Origin: Takakia lepidozioides
Lineage: Eukaryota; Streptophyta; Takakiopsida; Takakiales; Takakiaceae
Assembly: GCA_030704615.1 (NCBI GenBank)
Contig: CM060734.1
Coordinates: forward strand, 25,916,001-25,980,000
Direction: 5' to 3'
DNA: 64,000 bases
This document shows positions 21,801-30,845 of this stretch, one piece after another (the first letter of the stretch is position 1; each line of letters opens with the position of its first letter). The position numbers and the translations under genes are program-made. The notes under the pieces were generated by a model. It had not been told where the DNA came from, made no database searches, and saw only the letters and a list, made by a program, of their open reading frames with translations.

Positions 21801-23987
21801 CTGGACATGTCTGGCGGTATTGTTGACGAGTCTGAGAAAGATCTGCACGCCTTGGCAGAAGAGAAGAGAAAGGAAAGACGTGTCCCTGCTGGGCCAAAGT
21901 CGGCAAAGGAATCTGCTGCTCTGGAAGAATCCAGAAAGGCAGCTGAGATGGCACAAAAGACGGTGGATGCAGCTGTGCAGGCCCAACAGAAGGGGTCGAA
22001 GAAGAGGACTCGCCAGCAAGGAGCAGCTGTTGTGACACCCGCCAAAACGAAGAAGCAGAAACAGCCTGTTCAGGAAGAGGGTGAGGAAGAGGACTCCGAT
22101 GGAGACTTTGCAACCAGCCCACCCCCCCAAACGCAGGCTGCCTCCCCTGTGCCCACCGTTGTCACGAGAGGCACGAGAACTGGCTCGGCAAAGAAGGCAC
22201 TCTTCAACCCCCCAGGGGGGCACCCTTTCGAGCCGGTGGAAATGAAGAGGCCGAAAGTGGCTCCCGAAACAGTAGTCCAGTGTGTAAATGAGAGTTTCTT
22301 GGCGGCTTTGGATGGACGGGCAGCCAAGTTGGCATACATGAAGACCATGGAGGGTCTGAAGGGCAGAGCACTGAAGAAGGCGACTGCCGAAGAGCCTTCC
22401 GACACCCCAGGATTTCAGAATATGGTCTCGTTCTTTGAGAGGGTGTGTGCAGACAAGGATTGTAGGAGGGGCGGAAATGCCACCGAGTGGTCTTGCGATA
22501 TGATCATCTTGGATATTCCGGACGGAGAGCCTGTGGAAGGACTGCAAGCTTTGCCATCTTGGAACAGGTACTCGGAGGACTTTTGGAAGAAAGGATTCGG
22601 GCTTGCCCGCATGGTGTTGGACGACAGAGGCTGTGTGGTTGTCCTGGCGAGCAGAGGAAAAAACACTCAGACAGGAATTGCGAAGTGGACCCGCAAGAGC
22701 GCCGTCCCGATTCTGAAAAAGAAGTGGACGTGCATCAACACACTGGGCCTTCGGTCGGAAGGGAAGAAGGTGATTACGACACTGGCACTCGTCCATTCAT
22801 TTGCTTGGGTGTTTTCAAATGCGGTGCCGCATTCGGTTTCTAATCATTTCCCCCCTGTGTATGCAGACGAAGCAGTTCGATGCATACTGCTTTGTGAAGG
22901 AGAACTCCACCTTTGCTTTCCGGAAGGAGGGAGGAAAGGTTGACCCGAACTGCGACCCACTCGATTACGACGTTCTGTTCAACAACGTTCCCAAGGAACT
23001 TCTCCCTCATAGCCTCACTTCAACGGAACCCCTGCGGTACTCACGGACTCGGAGCCCTGCCTGGAGACATGCACAGACGTGGAGGGCACAGTGCTCGACC
23101 TCATCTGTGGGACAGGTATGTAGAATCTTGATCTATGCTGTTCTGCAAATTCTCGTTAGGATGTAGTTCGCAACATCTGAAGCGCCATGTGGTAATGTGT
23201 GGATGGCATTGTAACAGGTGCCTCAATGTGGGCTGGGCGGTTTTCCGACCAGCACCTCTTTGCCTACGAGGAGGATTCATCCGTGTGGGGATCCCATCTG
23301 GAAGGGCTGCAACGGAATGTTAAGGCTCCCGACAGAGCGGAAGTCTCCTCGGATTCGTCGGAGTCCGAGGAAGACACAGTGGACATTGATGCGGAGGAGA
23401 ACCCGGAATACGAGTGAGTGCAAACATTGTAAGTTTGCAAAGCCTTCTGGGTCATTCATGTCAAACGAATTTCCCGACTGTAGTTCTCATTAGTCTCGTT
23501 GATGATTGTCATGTGCAGGATTGCAGGGTCCGGGTCGAAACATGTAGGGCCTACACTTCCTGCCAGGAAGAATGTCCCGTTCTTTGTGAGGGCCGACTTC
23601 ATGACGAGCCCGGTGAGGGACTACTCCCTTCCTAGTTATGCAGCTAAACTCGCAAATACAGCGATTAGAAGAAGTGAGAATCCCAGTAAAGTAGAGCAGA
23701 TTTTGGAGAGGGCTAGGGAGGACAGAAGGATAAGGAAAGAGTTGGCAGCAGCTCAGACAGGTAGACGGGTATGAAAGTACATATGTGATTCAGCGGATGA
23801 GAGCGACGCAGACAGGGAGGAAGACGACCCAACGGAGGTGAGATGGACAGTTCCGCAAGGGGAAGATGGGATTTTCGAAAGCCTGGCCAACGAGCAGTCC
23901 GTTGGAGATGAGAAAGGCACTGAGGGGGTGGAGGCGGAGCAAGATAGTCTAGAACAGGATGAGGATTCGGATGATTTTCAAGATTAA
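18801..23987 (+). pseudogene. ParB-like plus beta-class DNA methyltransferase-like spliced gene (MULE-B)
   Basis: Exons supported by GT/AG and by MULE-A or MULE-E: 18801-18968, 19092-19871, ParB region about 19930-20315, about 20430-20618, 20719-21002, 21056-21202, 21286-21503, 21650-22769, 22867-23115, 23218-23413, 23519-23987. Domains: basic start (PRRKLRKLYFGRRP); acidic, Pro-rich low-complexity exon; ParB-like segment (GDVDKLKFAFREGY, then VWDGNHRLLAW at about 20160-20192, matching the D-G-x-H-R-x-x-A signature); charged linker; motif IV variant D-I-P-D (22512-22523); motif I LDLICGTG over the splice at 23115/23218; acidic tail. ParB-methylase fusions are known in phages and bacteria. Lesions: frame breaks in exon 2, near 20792, and a 16-base deletion at 23061 compared with MULE-A. 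Catalysis is doubtful because the aromatic residue of motif IV is absent. A DNA-binding or modifying role is inferred. Confidence 0.72.
20347..20368. repeat. Intronic palindrome
   Basis: CGAAATGCGGTGCCGCATTT within the intron after the ParB exon. Introns 21504-21649 (at about 21557) and 22770-22866 (at about 22818) each contain one as well, as do the matching MULE-A introns (about 503 and 1758). Palindromes are thus spread through noncoding parts of the element but not its exons. Confidence 0.85.
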
Positions 23988-24032
23988 TAGACATTTAATG
24001 AAGTCTCTGTAAATGTAAATTCTCTTCCAGAG

Positions 24033-24040
24033 TATATAAA
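24033..24040 (+). promoter_or_regulatory. TATA-like box ahead of second array (MULE-B)
   Basis: TATATAAA, followed by GG, 46 bases after the methyltransferase-like stop and about 90 bases before the first palindrome. Same placement as in MULE-A. Confidence 0.3.
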
Positions 24041-24114
24041 GGAAATTCTGCCAGACATTCGTGACCCCTCTCCAGTGTGCATTCCAGCCACACAATCGCT
24101 GAAACCACGACGCT

Positions 24115-24870
24115 CCCAAAATCAGAAATGGGGCACCGCATTTCCAAAATTTTGGCAACTCTAAGAACCTCTTTTGGAAATGCGGCACCGCATTTCCAAA
24201 ACAGTGGAGGGACTAAATTTTCCATTTCAATGTTGGCATAGTAAAAAGTAATCGGCCGATTGGAAATGCGGTGCCGCATTTCCAAAATTTCCTTTGTCCA
24301 CACGCCAGTTTTGGCCTCTCCCGCTCATTGCATGGATGCCACCACGCTTACAGAGGTCGAACAAGGAGGTCGAACAAGGAGGTCGAGATGGCGGAATTGA
24401 AAATGCGGTGCCACATTTCCATATTGGGGATGGTCGTTGTTGGAACTGCAGGCCCATCACCAAAAATTGGCACCGCATTCCATTGTAAAAAAAAAGTCGA
24501 TGACGGACATGGAAATGCGGCGCCGCATTTCCAGAACGGACATCGCAATTTGTCCATTTGCAGACCCTCTCACGGAAATGCGGTAACGCATTCCATCGCG
24601 CTGGTCGGAAATGTCACACTTTTCGAAGTGTTGGACGGAAATGCGGCACCGCATTCCCTTGTCCAAAAAGAAGTATCCATTGCCAAGCTGGAAATGCGTC
24701 GCCGCATTTGCAATGCCAACCTCGTTGTCTGTCCAATTTATAGACCCGTGTTGGTATTTCGTGTACCTGGACGGAAATGATGCACCGCATTTCCTTGTCC
24801 CACATGGAAATGCGGTGCCGCATTTCGATGCCGACATGGAAATGCGGTGCCGCATTTCAATGTCCGACAT
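24115..24870. repeat. Second palindrome array of MULE-B
   Basis: About 12 palindromes between the methyltransferase gene and the inverted gene pair. Centres are CA (24176, 24638), TG (24261, 24806, 24838) and CG (24510); TA is nearly absent, unlike the main array. It corresponds to 3078-3992 in MULE-A. Confidence 0.9.
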
Positions 24871-25115
24871 GGCATTACTCTGGTATATTCTTGACACATG
24901 ACTCACATACCGGTTACTCTGCTATATTCATCCGGACAGACACATTGTAGAAATGAGACATCAAATTGTAAACAGTGGGCCAATTCCGACAGTTATTCAA
25001 CAGAATGAAACACAATCATACAGAAGTGAGGTACGATGGGTTTATTGATCGGACACGATGTCTCACATTTACCAACTGCAGACAAAACTAAGCCCTTCCT
25101 CCTTCTACATGGGCT

Positions 25116-25840
25116 TCACCAAGTCGACGGAACTTCGATACCCCTCAAAACAAGCTCATCATTGCTGCGGCACCTCGAGGTAAACTGCAATTCGGTCGTT
25201 CTGCTGCCCTTGCTGGAGCCGACGACAATGTCATGTCCATCAATGATACCACCATCATACATTGACAAGGTCACTGTGGGCCTCATGTGCCCGTGCGATT
25301 CGTCTTCGCAACTCAGCCGAATGTCTCCATACACTGGAAGAGCGGAGTGATCTGCACGTATATAGTTTTCCCCGGTGTCGTCCTCCCTGGTCCACTGGCA
25401 GCAGTTCCAGCGCCAAAGCGAGGCCGTGCGTGATCTGTCCGGCATCCCTTTCAGCTTGGTATATCGAGGTCAACAATTTTCAGGACCCACGGACCGCATT
25501 GACCCTCGCCCTCACCTCGCTCAAAGCGGTAATAGCCCTCCAGATACTCCATTGCGCGCAAAGACTCTTGCTTGATTCCAGCAGCGTCTGTGAAAACAGA
25601 GAGCCAGACAATGATGTCTCCTGATTCTGGTTTGAACATAGCATAATCGTGGCCATGATAAGGGCAGTCGGCTGGATTTCGGCGGCACGACATCCTTGAA
25701 AAAGAGTAGCGGAGTACGCTCAATGACAGCAGCTCCCGGATGGAGGAGGAGCAGCGCGGTGGCTGGAAAAAGTTCAAGCTAACGCTGCAATTCCTCACAA
25801 ACACTCCAGGGCACATTTGAATTTCCCCCTACAGGATCCT
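25116..25840 (-). pseudogene. Minus-strand paralog of inverted gene pair (MULE-B copy)
   Basis: Unknown protein. In one minus frame it reads CRRNPADCPYHGHDYAMF, SGDIIVWLSVF, GPWVLKIVDLDIPS, then a TGA where MULE-A has TGG, then continues in the same frame with LWRWNCCQWT, YGDIRLSCEDE, LSMYDGGIIDGHDIVV and ELVLRGIEVPSTW. Without that nonsense codon the frame is open over at least 230 residues. Its residues align with the plus-strand paralog starting about 250 bases to the right. A minus-strand AATAAA lies at about 25038. No function can be assigned. Confidence 0.6.
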
Positions 25841-26076
25841 GGACCGATGAAGATTGGCTGCTTCATGAATGTAGCCGTTTCAGTTTCCTACCCTGCCATG
25901 CAAACTATGGGCACTCACTGCCAGGTGGGCCGATAGCCACTGGACACGACAAAGTCCATCCCCTCTTCGATGTAAATGCGGCGCCGAATTTCCATCCGGG
26001 GGGATGGACTTCGGTGGCAGATCTCAAACTATAACTTCTTGATGAGAAAGATGTATGGGTTCATCCACCTCCGTCG
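25841..26076. promoter_or_regulatory. Shared intergenic region between divergent paralogs
   Basis: About 0.24 kb between the two starts, so it probably acts as a bidirectional promoter. It contains a half-changed palindrome (AAATGCGGCGCCGAATTTCC at about 25974) and is matched in MULE-A at about 5090-5347. No TATA box is evident. Confidence 0.4.
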
Positions 26077-26786
26077 GTGGGTACGTGGGACCCAGATGCT
26101 CCATTATTGGAGGCCGGACTGCTCTTCCGCTTCGCATCATTTCCAAAATCTAAGGGCTTCGTAGCTGTCCGCAAGGTCATTGTCATCTGCATCCAAGTCG
26201 TCCTCAGGTCCTCCTATGCAAGGATGCCGTGCTTCCGGAACCGGGACGACTGCCCATTTGGAGGCATCGATTATGCAATGTATTCGGCCACATCGGGAGA
26301 CATTGTTATCTGGTACACAGATTACACAGAAGATACTGGTTCGATTGTGGAAACATGGTGGCTTTTGAGTATATCGTAGGCCACTATGCCTTCGAGCGGG
26401 GTGACGATCTTGGTCTGAGGAGTCCGTGGCTCCTGCGCATCCTCGATTCCGATTTTCCCAGCTACGACGGTCACCCATGCAGAAGAAGGCGCACTGCTAT
26501 GCTGTTGCGGTGGAACTGCTGCCACTGGACGTGGGTGGACTCCATCGGAGAGACCTATTCTCCTCAAGGAGTGCGCTCCTCTTCTCCATTGTATGGGGAC
26601 ATTCGCATTGGTGTGGACGACGAAAACGTGAAGATTTCCATATTCGATGGTGGTATGATTGAAGGGCAGGACATTGTGGTGAACATCACTAGGGGCGGTA
26701 CAACGGCTGCAATTGACTTTACATGGAGGAGCCCCATGACTCATGAGCTAGTTCTGAGAGCAGTCGAAGTCCCATTGACAACGTGA
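26077..26786 (+). pseudogene. Plus-strand paralog of inverted gene pair (MULE-B copy)
   Basis: Closely matches the intact gene at 5348-6082. The first part runs in one frame to about 26353, where one base fewer than in MULE-A (ACATGGTGG against ACATTGTCCG) shifts it; the rest is open in the next frame to the stop at 26784-26786. AATAAA follows 83 bases later. Function unknown. The break may be a true mutation or a consensus error. Confidence 0.65.
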
Positions 26787-27249
26787 CTTGTATTCAGTAG
26801 GCACAGGGCTCAAGATTTGATGGCACAATCAGCACAGTAGACGTGCTTCAAATGCAATTCATGTGGATCAATAAAAACCTCATTGTGCCCTCTTTTTATT
26901 CTATTATGTGTCCATCGTTCCCAGAATGCGTCATTGCTCATTTCGTTTGGGATTGGGAGTGTGGGTGGATTTTGCAAGTGGCTGGTAGGCTGAAATGGGC
27001 CCCCATTGTACAGAGCAGTACCACCCTACCATTCGCAAAACATTGCCTTTCAATATATAATTCTAAATAACATTGCCGAACCTCCTTCATCGGGAGGTCC
27101 TTCTCCCCCTATGACCGTGGCACCCTAAACCCTATTCCCGCGGACACTCATTTCCGGAAAATAGTGCTGCTCATGTTTTTTTCCACACTTACGACTCTGC
27201 TCATGGCTCATGCCGCTCATGGCTCATGGCTCATGAAATAGCAGCCCCC
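26787..27249. other. 3' flank and right terminus of MULE-B
   Basis: Noncoding: polyadenylation signal at 26870, a GC-poor segment, then GCTCATG repeats from about 27185 ending in GCTCATGAAATAGCAGCCCC. I see no gene. Confidence 0.8.
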
Positions 27250-30200
27250 TATTCGTGGCATGTGTCTTCAAACTCACCTCCCCACTCTGTGCCATTGTCA
27301 GTGAGCAACGTATGTGGGCAGCTATACCTGTCAATTACTTCTTCCTCAAGAAAGCGGGCAGCAAGGGCTGCTGTATGATCTGCCACTGGTGCAGCTTCTA
27401 TCCATTTTGAGAAGTGATCGATTGCCACCAGAAAGTACTGATTGCCCCTGCTGGTTATAGGTAATGGTCCTGCCGTGTCAATTGCAACTCTGAAAAACAG
27501 ATCCACTACTGGAATGCTGTGAAGTTTTGAGCTACCTGAGCACAACACTCCGTTCCGTTTGGCCATCTGACATTTACCACAGCCCTTGAGTACTTGCCTG
27601 ATGAGTTTTGTTCTATCATTCCAGAAATAACGTCGGCATATCTCCTCTTGTGTTCTTCTGACTCCAAAGTGGCCAGTGGCTTCATGTACTTCAATGATTA
27701 TTGCCCCTCTGTCAGTTCTTGGTGGAACTACCCTTCCATCAAAGTAGACCTCACCTTTGAGATAGGAGTACTGCCTTGCCCGCCTCTTGGCTCTCTTGCT
27801 CTCCTCTTTTGTCAGGTAGTCATTGACTTCTCCAAAACATAAGAGGTGCATGACTTCCACATCATCAAGCACATCAGGTTGCCTTTCCTCCTTAACAGCT
27901 GCTGTATGATGGTCAGAGCTGATGAGAGAGCTTTTCCCCCATCTTTCAGCCTCACGTAATAATGACATCTGAGTAGCTTTGGTGGGTGCGGTCCATGGTA
28001 CCCAGTCCCCTTCATCAATCTTGTTGCAAGAAGAAGTGTCTTGTTCTGAACCACTTGTTCCATCACTGTCTGAAGAACAAAACGTCTTGGTGGAACACTC
28101 ACCCCCCATGTTTTCCTTGGCTGGGCATTCTGATGAGGAAGTCACCCGCGTTCTTCTTGTTGTTGGAGTGCTTGTCAAGTGTTGAAGGAATGGTGTCTCT
28201 TGCAAGCTTCCCTTTTCATTGTTCGATCTCTCTTCCACAAGTTCACAGGCTGGATGTACCTCGCTTAGCTCCTTATCACGAGCACGAGATCCTCGGGTAA
28301 TCACATGGATGGTGGGACAAGAGGGCATCAGATGCTCCCTTTCCTTGTTGCTGATTGCAGTAGCCTCTATCCTTCCTGCACCCTTATCCTTCCAAATACC
28401 CTCCCTTACCAGATTGACAGAGCTTGATTGATCAATACCCTTTCCTTGTTTTTTTGTAGCAAAAGTCTGTGCAGCAAAAGTCACCCTCTTTCCTTCTCCA
28501 TCTGGCATCATGCCTGGTTTCAGTTCTCCCTTCAATATGCCATGATCCTTGGTCAACATTCCACCTGTGGAAGATCTTACTATGCCCGGAACGAACTCAA
28601 ATGAAAAGTCACCGAGTAAGTCTATGCCTATGTGGTGCTCTGAGTACAGCCACCAATATGGATCTAGATCTGTTTCCAAAGAAAAATGACTTCCCAACAG
28701 TATTTTCTTGAAGTGCCAAAGGCCCCATACACATGCATAGTACTCTTCTCTTTTGCAAATCATCTCCCCTTTTTCACTGCTATACCCTACTTGCCTATGA
28801 GCTTCTTCTCTCAACTCCTCCTTACCCTCCTTAAATTGAAATAACAAAGCATTGATGGCACCCCTATCCCAAGCTAGCTTAAGAAGATAGGCTCCATCCC
28901 TCTTTCTCCCTTCTCTTTTCTGACTGTACAGAGAAGTAGAGTATACCTCGATTTCCTCGGTTTCCTCAGCTGGTCCCACTGGATACCTGCTTAGTGCATC
29001 TACGTTAGCATGACTAGCACCTGCTCTGTGAACAATTTTAAACTCAAAATCTTGTAACATCATGATCCATCTACCCCTGCGTCCATATGCGTCACTTACC
29101 ATTGCCAACCACTCCAGTGGTTTGTGATCAGTCCTGATTACAAAAGGGGTTCCATACAGGTACTGCCGAAAGTGTAATACTCCCCACACCAGGGCATAGC
29201 ATTCACCTTCCATAGGGTGATATTTGCGCTGAGCATCAGATAGTACCTTACTGGCGTATGCAATGACCCTCTCCTTTTTATACTCCTTTTGTGACAAGAC
29301 TGCCCCTACTCCTTTGATGGACCAGTCAACATCCAAGACGAACGGTCTTGAGAAATCTGGTCTTGCCAGGATGGGAGCAGTTACCAACTTCACCTGTAAG
29401 GCAGAAAAGGCGTTTTGTGCCTCTGCACTCCAGATAAACTTCACATCCTTCTTGGTTAGAGTGAACAAGGGTACTGCCACTCCAGCATATCCTTTGACAT
29501 AGGGCCTATAGTACCCTGTCATGCCTAAGTAGATTTTGAGAGCAGTGTGGTTTTTGGGCAAGGGAAACCTTTCAATAGCAGCTATCTTATCTGGATCAGG
29601 CCACGTTCCCTCTTCAGAGATCACATGCCCAAGGAATACCAACTGTAAGTTGGCAAAGTAACACTTGTCCGGATTGAGCCTAAGATTGGCCTTTCTAACC
29701 TTGCTCAATACTCTCTTTATATGTCCCACGTGATCTCCCCAGTCCTTCGAATGGATATTGATGTCATCTACAAAAACTTTAGCGCAATCTTTGATTTCTT
29801 CCTTGAGCACCCTATTCATTGTTCTCTGAAAGGTAGCAGTGGCATTTTTTAGCCCGAATGGCATGACTAGCCATTCATACAATCCCTTCTTCGTGATCAC
29901 TGCTGTTTTGCCTATGTCTCGGTCGTCCATTTTGATCTGCCAAAAACCAGATTGTAAATCCAGCGCAGAAAACCACTTGGCTTTCCCCAACTGGTTTAAA
30001 ACATCCTGAATTAATGGCATAGGGTAAGAGTCCCTTCTGGTTAAACGGTTTACTGGCCTAAAATCACCACAAAACCGCTTGGATCCATCTTTTTTTGGTG
30101 GAAGGGTAACTGGACACGACCATTCTGAACTACTCTCTCTCATCTTGCCTTGTGAGATCAAAGTCTCAATTTGTCCTTGGACCTCGTCTTCCTCCCATTC

Positions 30201-30836
30201 TGATAGGCGGCTGGGACGACTTCTGCAAGGGGGAAAACCTTGTGTGTCAATTGTGTGTTCCACCTCACTGCAGTATCCCAAGTCAGCCTTGCTAAGAGCA
30301 AAGCATTCCTGGTTTGCTTTCAGCTCTTGCTCCAGCTCTATCCTATGTTCTGGGGCCAGTTCTGGGTTGATGTGCAGTCTGGATTTCAGACTTCTCCAAC
30401 GACTCTCCATTTCTTCCTCTTGACTGGGTTCCCAATTCTTTCCCTCCACCTGGCTTACAGAGTTAGCCATTCTCCGTCCTTCCTCTTGTGTGACAACCTG
30501 ATTCCAATCATGGAAGTCATCCTCTATTTCTAGGTTGTTGTTCCCTAGTTCACCATTCCAAGCTTTCTGGTAAGCTTCTTGTATTATGGCAGCAGCCATG
30601 CTCTTATGGGTCTCTTCCTGAAGGAGTTCAGACATCCCTTGGTCCTCGAACAAGTCCTCCCCTAGGTTGACATCGTCTATTATTTCCTCAACATCCCTCA
30701 GTGCTGTTTCTACCTCCTTACTCTCCTCAGAGCCTCCCATCTCCTCATCTTTATCAGATTTAGAGGTGTCAGAACCTGAGGATGCTTCCTCCGTGTCCTC
30801 ATATTCTTCCTCTGGTTTTCTTTTCTTCTCCCACAA
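27249..30836 (-). CDS. pol: Ty3-A1 Pol: reverse transcriptase, RNase H, integrase (cut by MULE-B)
   Basis: A 1195-residue open frame. After an acidic leader it has the reverse transcriptase with FVDDINIHS (about 29750-29785), where F replaces Y of YxDD; RNase H with FVLDVDWS (about 29300-29342) and the VDALSRYP end; a second RNase H-like segment (YYACVWGLWHFKKILLGSHF); then the integrase zinc finger (H..H..CGKCQMAK, about 27567), first Asp in AIDTAGPLP and second Asp in LTDNGTEW. The catalytic Glu is lost because MULE-B entered right after FEDTCHE and supplies a TAG. The start is the same frame as gag-protease, separated by one UAG, so normal expression was probably by read-through. The rest of integrase is at 11230-11930. 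Confidence 0.9.
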   Translation of the reverse strand: MWEKKRKPEEEYEDTEEASSGSDTSKSDKDEEMGGSEESKEVETALRDVEEIIDDVNLGEDLFEDQGMSELLQEETHKSMAAAIIQEAYQKAWNGELGNNNLEIEDDFHDWNQVVTQEEGRRMANSVSQVEGKNWEPSQEEEMESRWRSLKSRLHINPELAPEHRIELEQELKANQECFALSKADLGYCSEVEHTIDTQGFPPCRSRPSRLSEWEEDEVQGQIETLISQGKMRESSSEWSCPVTLPPKKDGSKRFCGDFRPVNRLTRRDSYPMPLIQDVLNQLGKAKWFSALDLQSGFWQIKMDDRDIGKTAVITKKGLYEWLVMPFGLKNATATFQRTMNRVLKEEIKDCAKVFVDDINIHSKDWGDHVGHIKRVLSKVRKANLRLNPDKCYFANLQLVFLGHVISEEGTWPDPDKIAAIERFPLPKNHTALKIYLGMTGYYRPYVKGYAGVAVPLFTLTKKDVKFIWSAEAQNAFSALQVKLVTAPILARPDFSRPFVLDVDWSIKGVGAVLSQKEYKKERVIAYASKVLSDAQRKYHPMEGECYALVWGVLHFRQYLYGTPFVIRTDHKPLEWLAMVSDAYGRRGRWIMMLQDFEFKIVHRAGASHANVDALSRYPVGPAEETEEIEVYSTSLYSQKREGRKRDGAYLLKLAWDRGAINALLFQFKEGKEELREEAHRQVGYSSEKGEMICKREEYYACVWGLWHFKKILLGSHFSLETDLDPYWWLYSEHHIGIDLLGDFSFEFVPGIVRSSTGGMLTKDHGILKGELKPGMMPDGEGKRVTFAAQTFATKKQGKGIDQSSSVNLVREGIWKDKGAGRIEATAISNKEREHLMPSCPTIHVITRGSRARDKELSEVHPACELVEERSNNEKGSLQETPFLQHLTSTPTTRRTRVTSSSECPAKENMGGECSTKTFCSSDSDGTSGSEQDTSSCNKIDEGDWVPWTAPTKATQMSLLREAERWGKSSLISSDHHTAAVKEERQPDVLDDVEVMHLLCFGEVNDYLTKEESKRAKRRARQYSYLKGEVYFDGRVVPPRTDRGAIIIEVHEATGHFGVRRTQEEICRRYFWNDRTKLIRQVLKGCGKCQMAKRNGVLCSGSSKLHSIPVVDLFFRVAIDTAGPLPITSRGNQYFLVAIDHFSKWIEAAPVADHTAALAARFLEEEVIDRYSCPHTLLTDNGTEWGGEFEDTCHE

Positions 30837-30845
30837 GCCTAGGTA

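Larger units (their letters stand above)
11931..27249 (+). mobile_element. MULE-B: complete 15.3-kb multigene Mutator-like element
   Basis: Bounded by a perfect 9-bp target duplication and by short imperfect terminal inverted repeats sharing CTATTTCATGAGCC. Content from left: transposase (minus), palindrome array, ParB-methyltransferase-like gene (plus), second array, divergent inverted gene pair, right terminus. The transposase has DDE, CxH and AES motifs and a SWIM finger. Known MULEs usually span a few kb and carry one transposase; multigene VANDALs are a known exception. The insertion creates a stop in the Ty3-A1 integrase frame, so it arrived after that element. I know of no described family with this gene set. 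Confidence 0.9.

Noticed and set aside
21615-22796. Minus-strand open frame of 393 residues opposite the methyltransferase exon
   Set aside because: Shadow of the coding strand. The plus strand has the exon signs and the methyltransferase motifs, and the minus frame is broken in MULE-A.
1-27249. Bacterial or phage contamination carrying a ParB-methylase operon
   Set aside because: The gene has many GT-AG introns, is present in copies with different lesions, and sits inside a MULE inserted in a plant-type retrotransposon with a clean target duplication.
28600-28850. Second independent RNase H or gene capture in Ty3-A1 Pol
   Set aside because: The YYACVWGLWHFKKILLG segment echoes RNase H wording, but it is short and I cannot show that it is more than a diverged duplicate within Pol.
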